This document shows, one piece after another, positions 23,275 through 35,038 of a DNA stretch of 64,000 nt. The notes under the pieces were generated by a model. That model had not been told where the DNA came from. It saw only the letters and a program-made list of their open reading frames with translations, and did not search any database. The translations under genes and the position numbers were made by a program. Origin of the DNA: Molossus alvarezi (taxonomy: Eukaryota; Chordata; Mammalia; Chiroptera; Molossidae); assembly GCA_037176705.1 (NCBI GenBank), contig CM073898.1:26644488-26708487 (forward strand). The letters run 5' to 3'. Every line of letters begins with the position of its first letter. The stretch's first letter is position 1.

Positions 23275-26200
23275 CACATATATACTTTTTTAAAGTAAAA
23301 CAAAAAGGAAATTTTAATTTTAATAGTGTTGTCTAGATCCAATGTATCCAAAATAGTGTCATCTTAACATACAATCAGTGGAAAATTTATGAATGAGATA
23401 TATATTTTTCATACTAAATCTTTCCAATCTGGTATATATTTTATAGTCATGACATCTCTTAATGTGGATTAACCCCATTCCAATGACTTCATAGCCACAT
23501 GTGGTAGTGCATTGGACAGGCTCAATGATGAAATCTGCACCCCATTTTCTTTCCACTGTTCACACAGTCTTTCTCAAGAGTTAAATACTGCACTGTTCAC
23601 ATCTGGACATTAGCTGCTCACACAGCTGTTCATAATTATGAATTAACCTAAAGAAAAAAAAATAACAGCTCCCTATTTAAAAGAAATCATCTCTACTGAA
23701 AAGCACATCACGTTTTAGGTCTAAAAAGTGCTAGAGGCAGAAAAAAGTTGCTTTTAGGAATTCGCCAAACTTGGTGGGAATACATAACTAAGGTTCTACT
23801 TTGCAAGTAGATAATGGGACCAACAAAAAGACCGCAGCTACGAAGAACCAACAAAGAACCAATTCGATTGTGTCCTCACTTAATTTATAGAATGCTAGTG
23901 TGAATGAGCTTGGGTTATTACTAATATCAGAGTTGTGGAAAATTATTGAGTTTTAGTGCTAAAATTAGAGTAGCTGCCACTTCGCTCAGTGTCTACTTCT
24001 AGAGTCAAAAGATGTCATTACGTCACCTGTCCTGAATGTAATTTAATTATTCAATCAAACTATTGTCACAAGGTCCTGTTACCTCAAAGAGTGATGGCAT
24101 TTATTCAGTCCTTGCTCAGACTTGATTTTGGTGCTTAGTAAAGGCAGCTCTCAGGCAGCCAACGTGAAGGACAACCCCAAGGATTCTTACATCTTTTTAA
24201 TTCCAGGAATTGCTTCCTTCCGTATGTTACGAAGATCGGTCTCAAAATGAATATATGCTAACATTGTAGTTTGTCATAAATGAGACACTTTAGACATTCA
24301 GGGAAGGGCTGAAGGTTTTAATAACAATTAGTGCTATCTAATGAACGCTGAGTAATGAAGGATGGTTGTCATTTCTGTCCCACCCAGGAATCGGTTTGTG
24401 ACCTTTAGAACTCCCCACTCTTCTGAACTGCTTCTCATTGTCTCCTTCGCACTCACTTTACTTCTTGGAAGGCTTGTTGACCTTTACAATCCTTTCTCTC
24501 TCTTACCTGCTCTTAGTCTGCTTATAATTCTGTGCTTTTTTATGTACAGTTCCTGAGAATGGATGAGTTTATAAGGCACCGTTAACAGCGCAAGGCCCCC
24601 CACAATGACAGATGGATGACTCGGGCCTGGTTAGATTTTATCAAGATCTAGACCTTCTTTTCCAGGGGATTCTCTGTCTTGGAAAAATCGGGCCATCCGT
24701 AAGCCGACCTTTTCTTTGTCTTTCCAGTCTAGAAATAATTCTGTCAAGTTCAATAATAGCACGAATGGCTACCTTGGACTGCGGACCTGTCCTGGACAGG
24801 GAGCCAGTGGGCATCTCTGTGATCATGTCGCCCCCGCCTGCCAGCCTCGCCCCCTCCCTTGTCCTGTTGGGCTGTGAATGCTCATGGGCCTGAAATGCAT
24901 ATAGATGGACACCTCTCAAATAACTATAGTGGTTGGCACTATAAACAATTTGAATGATCTTGGGACTTTTATATACAATTTCTGACATTTCGTTTGTCAT
25001 TTTGAAGCGCCGATGGGACCTAGAATTGGGCTTTTCCAATAGATAGCTAATAATGTGGGCCTGAAGTTCACAACAAAGACCGGGGGCTAAAGATATAGAT
25101 GGGAACCCACCAAGGCTGAGATGAGAGTCCTAGTGCAAGTTTCACAAAGGAATGAGGTCCTTGGAGGCACAAGCAGGGGCTGACGGCAGCACCTTGGGAG
25201 ATGTTCGTATTTAAGCAGTGGGAAGAGGAAGACAAGCCATACAGTGACTCATTAGGGGCAATGGAAAAAGCTAAGCAGCATGCTTCCGAGTGTTACAGAA
25301 GTCCAAGGAATATCTCTTTAGGGTACTTCAAATGCTCAGTGCTTTCGGGGTTAGCACTGTACAACTCCTACAAATCTGGAACTTGGAAAAAAAATCAGTC
25401 ATCCTTAAGAGGGTGGATTCGGCAACGTGATGGGTGACAAAGCCAGGTTCCCAGGGACTAGTGATCCTCTTTTATTACATGGGAGTGGAGAGCATCCTGG
25501 GGACAGTGGAGGAGTGCTGGTCTTAGAAAGAAAGAAATGCTTTTTATGAAGGGTGGAAGGACACATGAGTAAAACATTAGAGGCGTAAAAAATGATATAT
25601 GAATAAAATAGGGAACAGTACAGAACACCATGATCTATGCTTAATCAAAATTCACTGAACAAATTGTAAAGCAGAAATACTAGGAATTTTGAGCAAACGC
25701 ATGATATATTCTCCAGCACACTGCATCTTTCTTAGTTTTTAAAACCTATAAGTATTTTATATAATTCAAACAAGCAATGGAGAAGAGGAGTAGAAAAAGG
25801 AAGAATTTCAAGATGGTCCAGAAAGAGGATAGAGGCGAGGCCAGAGTTCCTAGCCAACCTAAGGGAAGACAGGTAAGTGGTAGTTGCTTTTCTGGTGACC
25901 CTGACGCTTATCAGCAAGGGCTAGACAGAAGAGATGCAGTATCTCCAGGCGTCCTGAGCGCCTCGGGGGAGGAAGGATGAAGCACTAAAGAGTGAAGACA
26001 TTCTGGCTCCTTCCTTTCCTCCAGGAAACATTCAAGTTTTTCACAATCTTGGGCGGAGCGCCTTGAACTCAGAGTTCGTCTTTAAGCAACACTGTTGACT
26101 TCTCCCGGCAGCCACATGCAGAACTTGTTTGGAGAGTCCCATGTATGGTCCATAAATTAGAGACAACCAAGGGTATGTGAGGAGGCAGAAGTGACATCAT

Positions 26201-26548
26201 CATTAGCTGAAGATGAATACTGTGCTGTGCCAGCTTGTAACCTTTATACCCTAAAGTAGGCGACCGAGTTGATTTTTTCCTGCATCACTACTCCGTGCCC
26301 CCACCCTCTTGCCCTCCGCCAACTTCAGAAGTGATGATACATTTTCATTTCTAATTGTCACCCTCAAATTCCAGTTTCTGGTGATTTCAGCATCCGTAGA
26401 TCATTTTCTGGGAAGATCACAGAGGGACTCAGGGGGGAAACCTACCATGGGAAATGTCTGTTTAGAATTGCCTTCCTCACCTCCCTGCTATCCTACACAC
26501 AGTCCAGAGCCAAGGGAAAGAGCCCTTTTCTGAACAGACAGTGTTTGA

Positions 26549-26561
26549 CCAGTAGATGGAG
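26549..26561 (+). promoter_or_regulatory. Candidate CTCF core motif
   Basis: CCAGTAGATGGAG fits the CTCF core CCASYAGRKGGCR at 12 of 13 positions; the C near the end is A. A motif match of this size is suggestive only. Confidence 0.3.
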
Positions 26562-28294
26562 TAAGTGGTTCCCAGAACCTTATACCTGCTAGTTAATGCC
26601 ACAGTCTTTCAAAAAGGGACCACAACCACTAAATATTGAGCTTAATGTATGATGGCAGCTGGTAAATGGAATGCATGACATGGATGGCTCTCACCTAAAG
26701 TACTTTATAGGGGAGGAGGCAGTTATTCATGGCCATGTGAATAGCAGCAGGGGCATTAGAAGTAGGTAAGCAGTTGGACACAGAATAAACCTGGGGTCCT
26801 CAAATTCCCTTCGCCTCTTCACAGTTTCGCTTAACAGCAGCCCAGCTGCTGGGAAAGAATCCCAAGCACAATTTTCCCCTTCATCTTAAATTTCTTTCAG
26901 AAGTGATCGTTTTACTCTGTGGTTAGTTGGGAGAGCGGGATGGGGGAAAGTCCACTTTGCAGCTGGTATGACAGCGAGGAGAGCTATGTCAACTCTCGCA
27001 GGCTGCCAAGCCTTTCTTCTGGCAGAAGCACTGGGGATATTACAGTGGGGATAATTTATCACGCTTGCTTTGGGTGTTCCAAATTTGCAAGCTGTGGCTA
27101 ATTTCCAGAGGCAGCAGGGCAATAAACTCCGCTTTCCTAAAAGAAAAACAGTAACCGCATCACCTTTCAATTAAATGGGCCATGGAAAATGAACAGCCAC
27201 AGATGATCATGGGTACTCTGAAATCCTGAGAAAGCCCCAGTGTGGCCGCAAGTGGTGGGATAATACTGTGTGGCAAGGAGCCTTGGCTTGATGGGTAATA
27301 GGAATCAGCGTATGCATCTGCTTCTGCATCTGTATGTGTACATTCTCATGTGCGAATACGCACACCCATGCACACATGAACTCGCATGTTCAAGACCCAA
27401 ACACTGTTGGCTGCTCACAGAGGAGTGATTCCTCTTCAGCCAGGAATCAGGTGAAGGAGGGTGGGGCACGAAGTAGTTTTCCCTCTAGTCTCTGAGTGTG
27501 GCTTCCCCAATGCCTTACTCTCCAGGTGGCCCTGACCAGGACTCCTTGATCGGCCAAGGCCCCCTTGGGGCAGGAACCAAACGGCCTCCTCCACAGCAGT
27601 AAGCCATGTCAGGGAGTTGTACCGAACCGCTCATCTCCCTCTAAATATATCTGCTCTTTCTCATTCTTTCCAGGCCAGGTGTTCAGCAGCTGCTTAGCAT
27701 ATCATCCATGTGTGCATCATCTTAACTGATATAATGGATCCGTATTTTATAGGGGATTTCCAGGTCAACAGTCAAAGGAATAACAGATGGTAGGCATTTG
27801 GAGCAGGCAATTAGCGGGTAAAATGAGGGATATGAAGAGCGGAGAGTCTCATCTTGAGCTGCCTTCAGATGCTCCTACTAGCTTTGTGGTCCAGGATTGC
27901 ATCGTCTGCTTCTGTAGACATCCCAACGACCTGTTCATTACAAAATCCAGACCAGGACCACACATTGTGTCTCTCACTTCAGAGAAAGCAACCCCAGCAG
28001 TTGAGATTTGTGGGACAGAACTCGGAGGTCAGCTAGGAATTCATTGTTTCCTTTCCTCTCCAGTTCTCGCAGGGCAGGCTACTAGCTCAGTGTTTGTCTC
28101 AGGACTTTTGTTGCTCTAGGTATGTTAATAATTTTACAGGACCAATTCTCGTGGCCCAGAGGACCAGCTTGGGTCCTTTCAAATCCAGGGACGCTGTAAC
28201 GTCAGACGAGGTCTTAGGAGTTTTGTAATGCACTAGAAATATTTTCCTAATTTTTTGTGTGTGCTAATTCATGTAAGTTCTCCCATAGTTTCCT

Positions 28295-28370
28295 TCCTTT
28301 GCTCTGATAAAGCATGTATAAGAGTATGGCACATAAAAAGAACTTAGCACGTGCTAGCTCTTATTATTCA
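28295..28370 (+). mobile_element. Possible MIR 3'-end fragment
   Basis: 'ataaagcatgtataagagta', 'tggcacataaaaag' and 'tagctcttattatt' follow the MIR terminal order (taaagcgcttagaacagtgcc, tggcacatagtaag, tagctattatt). The upstream MIR core is not visible. Confidence 0.35.
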
Positions 28371-29366
28371 TATACATGAGAATTCATATGTGCATGTGTG
28401 TGCATTGTCTTTCTTAAAACCTATTCCAATCATATTCCACATTTCCCAGCCCCCAAACCAACGGAAGTTCCCTTTCCTCTCTCATGATCCCACTCAGCTG
28501 CTCTGCCCAGGTCTGATATCTGACAAAGTAACCTGCGTTTAGGTGCTAAAAGGTGGCAGTGGGTGGACATCTGAGGCCTTCCTAGTGCATGTTCTTGACC
28601 TGAACTCTCCTTTCAGCATTCTTCAGGTTCTCCTCTGTCCCGCACGCATTTCCAGACTCCCAAAGCCTTTCTGGTTAGGTGACTCCGGGTCCTCTTTCCC
28701 AAGGCTTCCTAATGCTGTCCTTGGAGTTCGGAGCTCAGAGGACTCCGACTTTAGAGTGAACTGGGATCCCAACCTCTACCCTATATGGAGAAGCTAAATC
28801 AAATAGAACAACAAGGTAAGGCTTTGCTAAAATTATCCCACCTGTCAGTCTGCGAAACCACTAGTTTGAAGATTTTAATCACAACACTGAAACACATAAT
28901 GCTAATTGCATACAGTTATATAACTGCGTAAGCCCATCTAAGTTATATCTGCATGGCAAGAGAACCGGGTTAACAAGTGGAAAATATTAAGCAATCATAT
29001 ACTTAATTTATATTTTCCTGACAGTGAACATTTCTGTATTCTGAAACAAACATGCGGTGAATGGGTTGCATGAGGACACGTCTCTGCACCCAGGCCCACA
29101 GGGCCAATGTTAGGAGGAAGCAACTACTTCGTGTCAGTGGGTTTGGGAAGGGGCACAGCCTTCAGAATGGCATGGGAGACTATACTATCAAAATCTAATC
29201 CGATTTTCACCTAAACCCTGAATTATAGTTAACTGTCAAATCCGGCATAGTTATTGACAAAAATTCCAACTAATAACCACTTTGGATCTAAATCTCACTT
29301 TATCGGCATTTCTCCCTTCTGCTATTAGGATGCCGAGACTACTAGGCTTACGTTAAAAAATGCCCT

Positions 29367-29612
29367 GCCCTGGCTGGTGTGATTCAGTGGTTAGAGCATC
29401 AGCCCATGGACTGAAGGGTCGCAGGTACGATACCTGGTCAAGGGCATGTACCTGGGTTGCAGGTTTCATCCCCTAGTCTGGGCACATTCAGGAGGCAACC
29501 AATTGATGTGTCTCTCTCACATCAATGTTTCTCTCTCCCCAACCCCTCCCTCCCTCCCTTCCACTCTCTAAAAATCAGTGGAAAAAATATCCTTGGGTGA
29601 GGATTTTTTTTT
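29367..29612 (+). mobile_element. Ves SINE, full length, tail class A
   Basis: Starts GCCCTGGCTGGTGTGATTCA, with a B-box-like GGTACGATACC, central block GGCAACCAATTGATGTGTCT, CT-rich region and tail ATCCTTGGGTGAGGAT followed by T-rich sequence. A clean target duplication is not evident. Confidence 0.93.
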
Positions 29613-30948
29613 AAGTCCTATTTTCTATATCTAGTTGTGTTTTGCCTTGATAAACTCATTACAAATTATGTGTAATTATTGCACTTTGAACAAGGGAATG
29701 GCAACAAATTAAGCATGGCATTTTTTTGAATAAAATATGAACAGCTAGAAAGACTATTTGTGAATGACAACATATTTGGTATGACCAAGTAGGTTAAAAT
29801 CACTATCGTCCATTTTCATTTATTGAATAGTATATATACAGAGCCAAGGGAAACAGGAGGACGCATACTCTGGGCCTTTAGCTGATGTACTTTTCTGATT
29901 TTACGGATGATTACATTTATCTCGGGTCTACAGTGCTCTATAAAAGATGAAAACATTCTTCTGGGAGGAAAAATCAATTAACTTCCTGGCTTGCAGAGAT
30001 TGGTAACCTTGTTTTTCTCTCTTAGACTTCAGCAGGACACCCCCATCTTTGGATGAAAAATGCTGACCGGGTGTTCTGGGAATCTTGGCTCGCCCTGAGG
30101 CTAATAAGCGCAGTGTCCTGGCCACATGCCCAGCTTTTGTGGCAGGGAGTCACCCCCGAGTGCTTTTTTTAACTTACAGTGAAGTTAGACTTAGAAAGCA
30201 AGATTTGCCCGAGCATCGAAGGAAACTGGGCTTTCCTCCTATAACCATCAGCTTCGAATCCTGTTTTCATCTGCAACCCTGCATCAGCCTCCAGAGTCTG
30301 ACACCATGGCCATGTTCAGAAAAATCTGTTGGAGAAGTCAGGCTCTCCTACTTTGGGGGAGCCCAGTCTACGTGCCCCCTTCAACAGGGACGCAGGAAGG
30401 GGAGAGGACTCCTGAGGTGTGCACACTGAGAACGAGAAGAAAGGGCACAGGAAGAGCTGCTGGCACTTGACCTTGTAGGCTTCCTGCATGAAATCCAAAG
30501 TCAGCACCTGGCTGAGGCTCACAGGGAGTAGGCATGCCTCGTCCCCTCCTGTGAGCGCAGGTTTGCCGTGGATAGGACAGCAAGCAGTTCTTCCCAGACA
30601 TTTCAAACTATTGGTAATGTTTTCTGCAATTTCTCTTCAACCCCTCAGATAGCTTTGGAGACATTAGGGATTCTCTCTCCAATACAGTGTTGCCAAAGTA
30701 TTCCAAACCAGAGAAACAGAAATGAAGTTGAAATATACCCTTGCAGTCTCCTTCAGCAATGCTTTCTGAAATGGAACAAAACTTATCAACACTTTTTACA
30801 AGGCCCCAAACACCACAATTGCAAGGTATTATTTTCTCCTTTATCCTTTCACTGTTGTAAGTTGTTCACCTATTTAACAGTAAAGGTCTTTTAAAATCAC
30901 TTTATCTTATGATACTTTTCTTTAAAATACGTTTTTATTTATTTTATA
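29613..30948. other. Unique DNA, no gene seen
   Basis: Non-coding. The 30085-30600 part is richer in G+C and has overlapping open frames on both strands (up to 114 codons), none recognisable. Confidence 0.45.
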
Positions 30949-31155
30949 ATTTTTTTTCTTTATTGATTTTAGAGAGGAAGGAAGAGGGAGAGAGAGATAG
31001 AAGCATCAATGAGAGAGAACATCAATTGGCCGCCTCCTGCATGCCCCCCACTGGGGTCGGGCCCACAACCTGGGCATGTGCCCTGACAGGGAATCGAACC
31101 GGTGACCTCTTGGTGCATGGGTTGATGTTCAACCACTGAGCCACACCATCCGGGC
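30949..31155 (-). mobile_element. Ves SINE, tail class B
   Basis: Minus-strand class B copy: tail complement 'ctttattgattttagagagg', central CGCCTCCTGCATGCC, B-box complement GGGAATCGAACCGG near 31089, head complement ending CCATCCGGGC. No clear target duplication. Confidence 0.93.
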
Positions 31156-33173
31156 TACAACAGTTTTTTAAAAAATCAATATATCTTTCTGTCAAAGTTT
31201 GCTTGGGCAGAGTTTGAAATTGCACCAGGTAAATAAGATTATCTTTTCTGAGATCGGTGGATCACTATTTCATCTATTTTAGATTTTCATCTCAGACAAA
31301 TGAGGCCAAAGTTCCTCGGCTCTTGTTTCTTTGTAGCTGTGGCCTTGTGACTGGCTGCAGGGAGCTGGGAACAGAGTATGCATGGCTGTGACTTACTGGG
31401 GTTTTCTTTGAAGAAATAGGAGAAACCAAGACAAATGAAGAGGAGAAAGACAAAGGAGGAAGGAGAAGGAAAAAAAACAGTGAGGAGAAGAAGATGGAAA
31501 GGAAAGGGAGGTAAGAGAGAAGGGAGATTAGGAAGGAAGAGAAAAAAACATCGCACGCCTCTGGGCGTCCACGGGGGAGCCAACTCTGACAGCTGAGACG
31601 TCTCTAACTTGGCTCCTTCATCTCCTGAGTGAGGCAAGAACAGCGCTCTTTCTGAAGGAGATTACTAAAGGGGTCATGCTTAGCCGTCACCTTGTAAGAG
31701 CTTGTTGGGAAGGTCCTGAGCCTGGCCGCTCCCTGGGCACAGGTCTTCATGCATTTGGTTGGCCATTCGCTGGCCAGCCCATCTGGAGACTGGTTGAATC
31801 TCACAGCCCTTCTTTTTATCTTCCTGACAAAGCAGTACTTCCATTAAGAAAAAGGCACTCAGCTATTAATTTCTGCTAACTCTCAACCCAGCCAATGAAA
31901 TATAAGCATGTGCAATTTTGCAGCTATTTTAGGGCATGGGTACGGGGGGTGGGGTGGTTAAAACTCCGCTTGGCTCAGAGCTCTCTGCATTCATCTCATT
32001 TTTCCCAGTTCTGTCCTCTTTGTGCATCCTTTTCCTAACAGGACGCCTGATGCAGCATTGTAATAGGCTCAGACGGGATGCAGGCGGAAACAGCCGCCTT
32101 TCTGCTTAACAGTTTAAAAAAATATAGCATTTTCTTAAGAGAACATCTGAGTGCTCTTAAGTATTAGTCATTGCTATTCGAATGCTTTATTTTTCCTAGG
32201 GGAAAAATTGGAGCTCTTGATACCTCTCTCTCTCCTTGCGTTTTGTAAATTAATTGGGATGGGGGAGCAGAGAACCATTTGCAACTGATCCCTGGTGCTC
32301 TGTTGATCACTACACTATATTTAATGTACTAAATGCTGACCTCAGGAAAACAAGCAATAGACTATATATACAAATAATTAAATATCTGTGTGACTTATTT
32401 CCATTAAGTATATGTTTTTATCACAAGAACAGATTTTTCCTTAACCGGTTTGGGTTGACAGAATATTAGAAGTTAGTGCGTGCTAATTTATAATGAGCAA
32501 CGGGGGTGGGGTGGGGGGGGGGGTCAGTGAGCAAGAAGTCTGCCCTGTCTCTGCAACCGTCAGAGACAAAGCAAGAATGAGCCTTCCAGAATCAGAGCAG
32601 CTCTGGCCCAGAAATTAATCACACAGGTAGCCACCTAAGTGATGTGGGCCTGTCTTAGCTTAGCCACAATCTATCTTCTGCAAAGATATTAAAGGGGATG
32701 GAATTCTCACTTTGTAGGGACTCTGACATGATGTTATTTGGCAGGGAAATGATAGCTAATCGTCTAGTGACATGGATTCACTGTAACCTCTCACTGAGCA
32801 CCTTACTCTCTTCACTGAACAGGAAAGGTATAGACTTAGACTGAGATGAGACTGTCTTCTCCATAGGTTAGTGGGGTCCTGGGAGGTTTGAAAGGTCTGA
32901 GACTCTATGCATGAGATGTCTCAAAAGACACAGTCAGAGAAGCCAGAGATACACCTTGCCTCTCTTACAGATTTGCTGGGAATTAGGTCTTCTGAAAAGC
33001 CCCTAATTCACATCACTATTTACAGTTGGAAGTTACCAGGAGCTACACACCATCACCTCATGAGAAAAGCAGAATCTTATTTGGTGGCAGAGATATCTCA
33101 GCTGGAGAAGAACATGTCAGTATGTGCTTGGCACTGGGCTCTGTGGTTTGAGGTTCACATACCTCATCTAATC
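31156..33173. other. Unique DNA with purine-rich and G-rich tracts
   Basis: Non-coding. It holds a purine-rich stretch at 31425-31550 (GA with a few interruptions) and a long G-tract at 32502-32523. No exon was recognised. Confidence 0.5.
32502..32523 (+). repeat. G-tract, possible quadruplex
   Basis: Five G, T, four G, T, then eleven G. This satisfies a four-run G-quadruplex pattern with single-base loops. No neighbouring promoter feature was seen. Confidence 0.7.
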
Positions 33174-33362
33174 CAATGATTACCAGTCATGGTCGTGCAT
33201 CTCAATCATCCATGGAAACGAAAAAATACATAGTTGCCTCTAGGTTCCAACCCAACACCCACCAGGGAATTGGACTCCTTAGGCTGCGGGTTAGAACGAG
33301 GCAAGCGTAGTTGTTTAAAAGCTGACCAAATGACTCTGAGTCACTGCAGGGTTGAGAACTAT
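33174..33362 (+). mobile_element. MER5A-like hAT DNA transposon remnant
   Basis: 'tgcatctcaatcatccatgg', 'ggttccaacccaacaccc', 'aaagctgaccaaatgactct' and an end reading 'gggttgagaacta', corresponding to the tttgagaaccactg terminus, give the MER5A order. Confidence 0.6.
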
Positions 33363-33683
33363 TTGTTTAATTCCCACAATTCTCTGAGGCAGGAATATTA
33401 CCTATCTTCTCCAGAAGATGAAAGTGAAGTTCAGGTTTGACCAACTTGGGAGGATTGGAACACAGGTCTATAATTTCTGGTTCCTTGGTTTTTCCATTTA
33501 ACACTACAGCTTCCCTGGAGGCGTGCAGTCTTAGGTGTAGAGTAGATAAGTGTAGGACTTTCAGCTGTGTTCTGCCTTATCCTATGAGTGAGTGTTCTGA
33601 GAAAAACCAAGGGATACCTTTGCTGGAGGCAGGGTCCACAGAAGAGTGTGGTGATTCCCATTGCACTGGTTTTAATTCTGGTT
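33363..33683. other. Unique DNA between two old repeats
   Basis: Non-coding. Contains 'ttgaccaacttgggaggattgg'-like sequence but no element or exon that I can name. Confidence 0.4.
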
Positions 33684-33842
33684 AGTTCTGTGACTGTGGG
33701 CATGCCACCTGGCTAAGCCTCAGTTTCCTCCTCTGTTTGGTGGGAATGATAGCTACTGCCTCAAACTGCATTTAAATATTAAGTGAAAATATGTATGTTA
33801 AATTAGTGCCTAGCACACAGTAGTGCTCAGTGAGCAGTGGCT
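33684..33842 (+). mobile_element. MIR SINE
   Basis: Good MIR core: 'gttctgtgactgtgggcat', 'cctcagtttcctcctctg', 'gggaatgatagctactgcct', ending 'tgcctagcacacagtagtgc'. Confidence 0.85.
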
Positions 33843-34747
33843 CTTTTCTGCCATGTTTATGACTACTTGCAATTTTCTCTTGGCCAGACCATGGCATTTG
33901 TCCCATTCTTCTCTCCTTTCCCCTTCTCTTTAAACAGGAGAGCGTGATAACTGGGGAGAAGGTACTAGAGGTGGGACAGATCCCAGGATGATAATAGATC
34001 ACACAGCATCTCTTACACCCCGGGGAGGAGACATCATTTCTGCTTAAGGGGCTCACATGAGAGTCAGGTTGGAACCTTCTCTTGAAGTTGACTCTCAAAC
34101 CCCTTATTTTTTTTAGTGGTGTTTTAGTGGTGGTTGGGCGGCTGATGGAGTTGGGAGAGGGAGGTGACGCCACTCCCTAAGTATCACACTTTATCTTGGA
34201 CTCACCTGGATAAACAGATTCAACCAGTGTCATTCTACGAGCTGACAGACACAGACAAGTACATTTGGCACTTGAATGGTGAGCTCCAGTGTTACAGTTG
34301 CTGTATTTATACTTCACCCTGCAGAGAATCCTGATGCTTTTGCATAATTGCTCAGCTCCTCTAGTTTAGCAAACAATGAGATGATAAGCAATACTCTCTT
34401 TTCCATAAGAGAGTATTTTATGATGAATTCACAAATCAGCTTCCCTTCCCATTATTCTGGCTAACTTCCCTGTTCTAAAGTACATCAGATGACAGCTCAT
34501 TTTACTGTTTTCTCTCTAGAAGTCAGGCCTTGATATGACAGTTACTTTATAAGCACAGTGGAGTCTGCTGGGTGATGGGCAGGGCAAGGAATGGCATTTT
34601 GGGCTGGTTCAAGTCTTGCAACAAAATTATTCAAACTTAACCCTGCTGAGTCTATTCAACTCTTCTGTAATTGCATAATACTTTAAGGCTCAAGAGAGGA
34701 TGGAGATTGGGAAGCATTGCACACCTTGTCTGTTTCCTGTACTGTAA
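33843..34747. other. Unique DNA with a short perfect hairpin
   Basis: Non-coding. Contains an 11-bp perfect stem at 34390-34417, listed separately. A 133-codon minus frame at 33772-34173 partly overlaps the MIR and is not recognisable. Confidence 0.45.
34390..34417. repeat. Perfect inverted repeat, 11-bp stem and 6-base loop
   Basis: AATACTCTCTT (34390-34400), loop TTCCAT, AAGAGAGTATT (34407-34417). Pairing does not extend well beyond the stem, and no T-run follows, so there is no reason to call it a terminator or a microRNA precursor. Confidence 0.85.
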
Positions 34748-34760
34748 ACTTCTGTGTTTT

Positions 34761-34801
34761 ATTTATTTTTTAAATCCTCACTTGAAGATGTTTATTGATT
34801 T

Positions 34802-34865
<64 letters not shown>

Positions 34866-35022
34866 TTGATGTGAGAGAGAAACATCAGTTAGTTGCCTCC
34901 CATACATGCCCTCACCAGGGACTGAACTCAAAATCTAGGCACATGTCCTGACCGGGAATCAAACCCACCACCTTTTGGTATATGGGATGATGCTCCAACC
35001 AACTGAGCCACCTTGCCAGGGC
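34761..35022 (-). mobile_element. Ves-like SINE with expanded (GA)n body
   Basis: Minus-strand copy whose tail starts AATCCTCACTTGAAGATG. The head part reads 'aaccaactgagccaccttgcc', which recalls SINEs of horseshoe and other yinpterochiropteran bats more than typical Ves, so it may belong to an older subfamily. The flanks acttctgtgtttt (34748-34760) and atgtctgtgattt (35026-35038) look like a decayed target duplication. Confidence 0.88.
34801..34862. repeat. Microsatellite (GA)n inside the SINE
   Basis: About 60 bases of nearly pure GA with a single GAAAG interruption, expanded from the CT-rich body of the host SINE. Confidence 0.95.
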
Positions 35023-35038
35023 CAAATGTCTGTGATTT

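Larger units (their letters stand above)
23285..29366. other. Six kilobases of unique DNA
   Basis: The longest part of the window without a confident repeat. Notable pieces are a degenerate CA/TG-rich stretch at 27315-27390, a possible MIR 3' end at 28295-28370, a CTCF-like motif at 26549, and a minus-strand open frame of 132 codons at 24641-25039 with a basic, unrecognised product. No exon with convincing splice sites and a recognisable protein was found. Confidence 0.45.

Noticed and set aside
24641..25039. Minus-strand open frame of 132 codons with a basic product
   Set aside because: No recognisable domain, no promoter or splice context, and of a length expected by chance.
33700..33713. 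GCCACCTGG, a partial CTCF-like match
   Set aside because: Only 10 of 13 core positions and located inside a MIR, where this word is ordinary MIR sequence.
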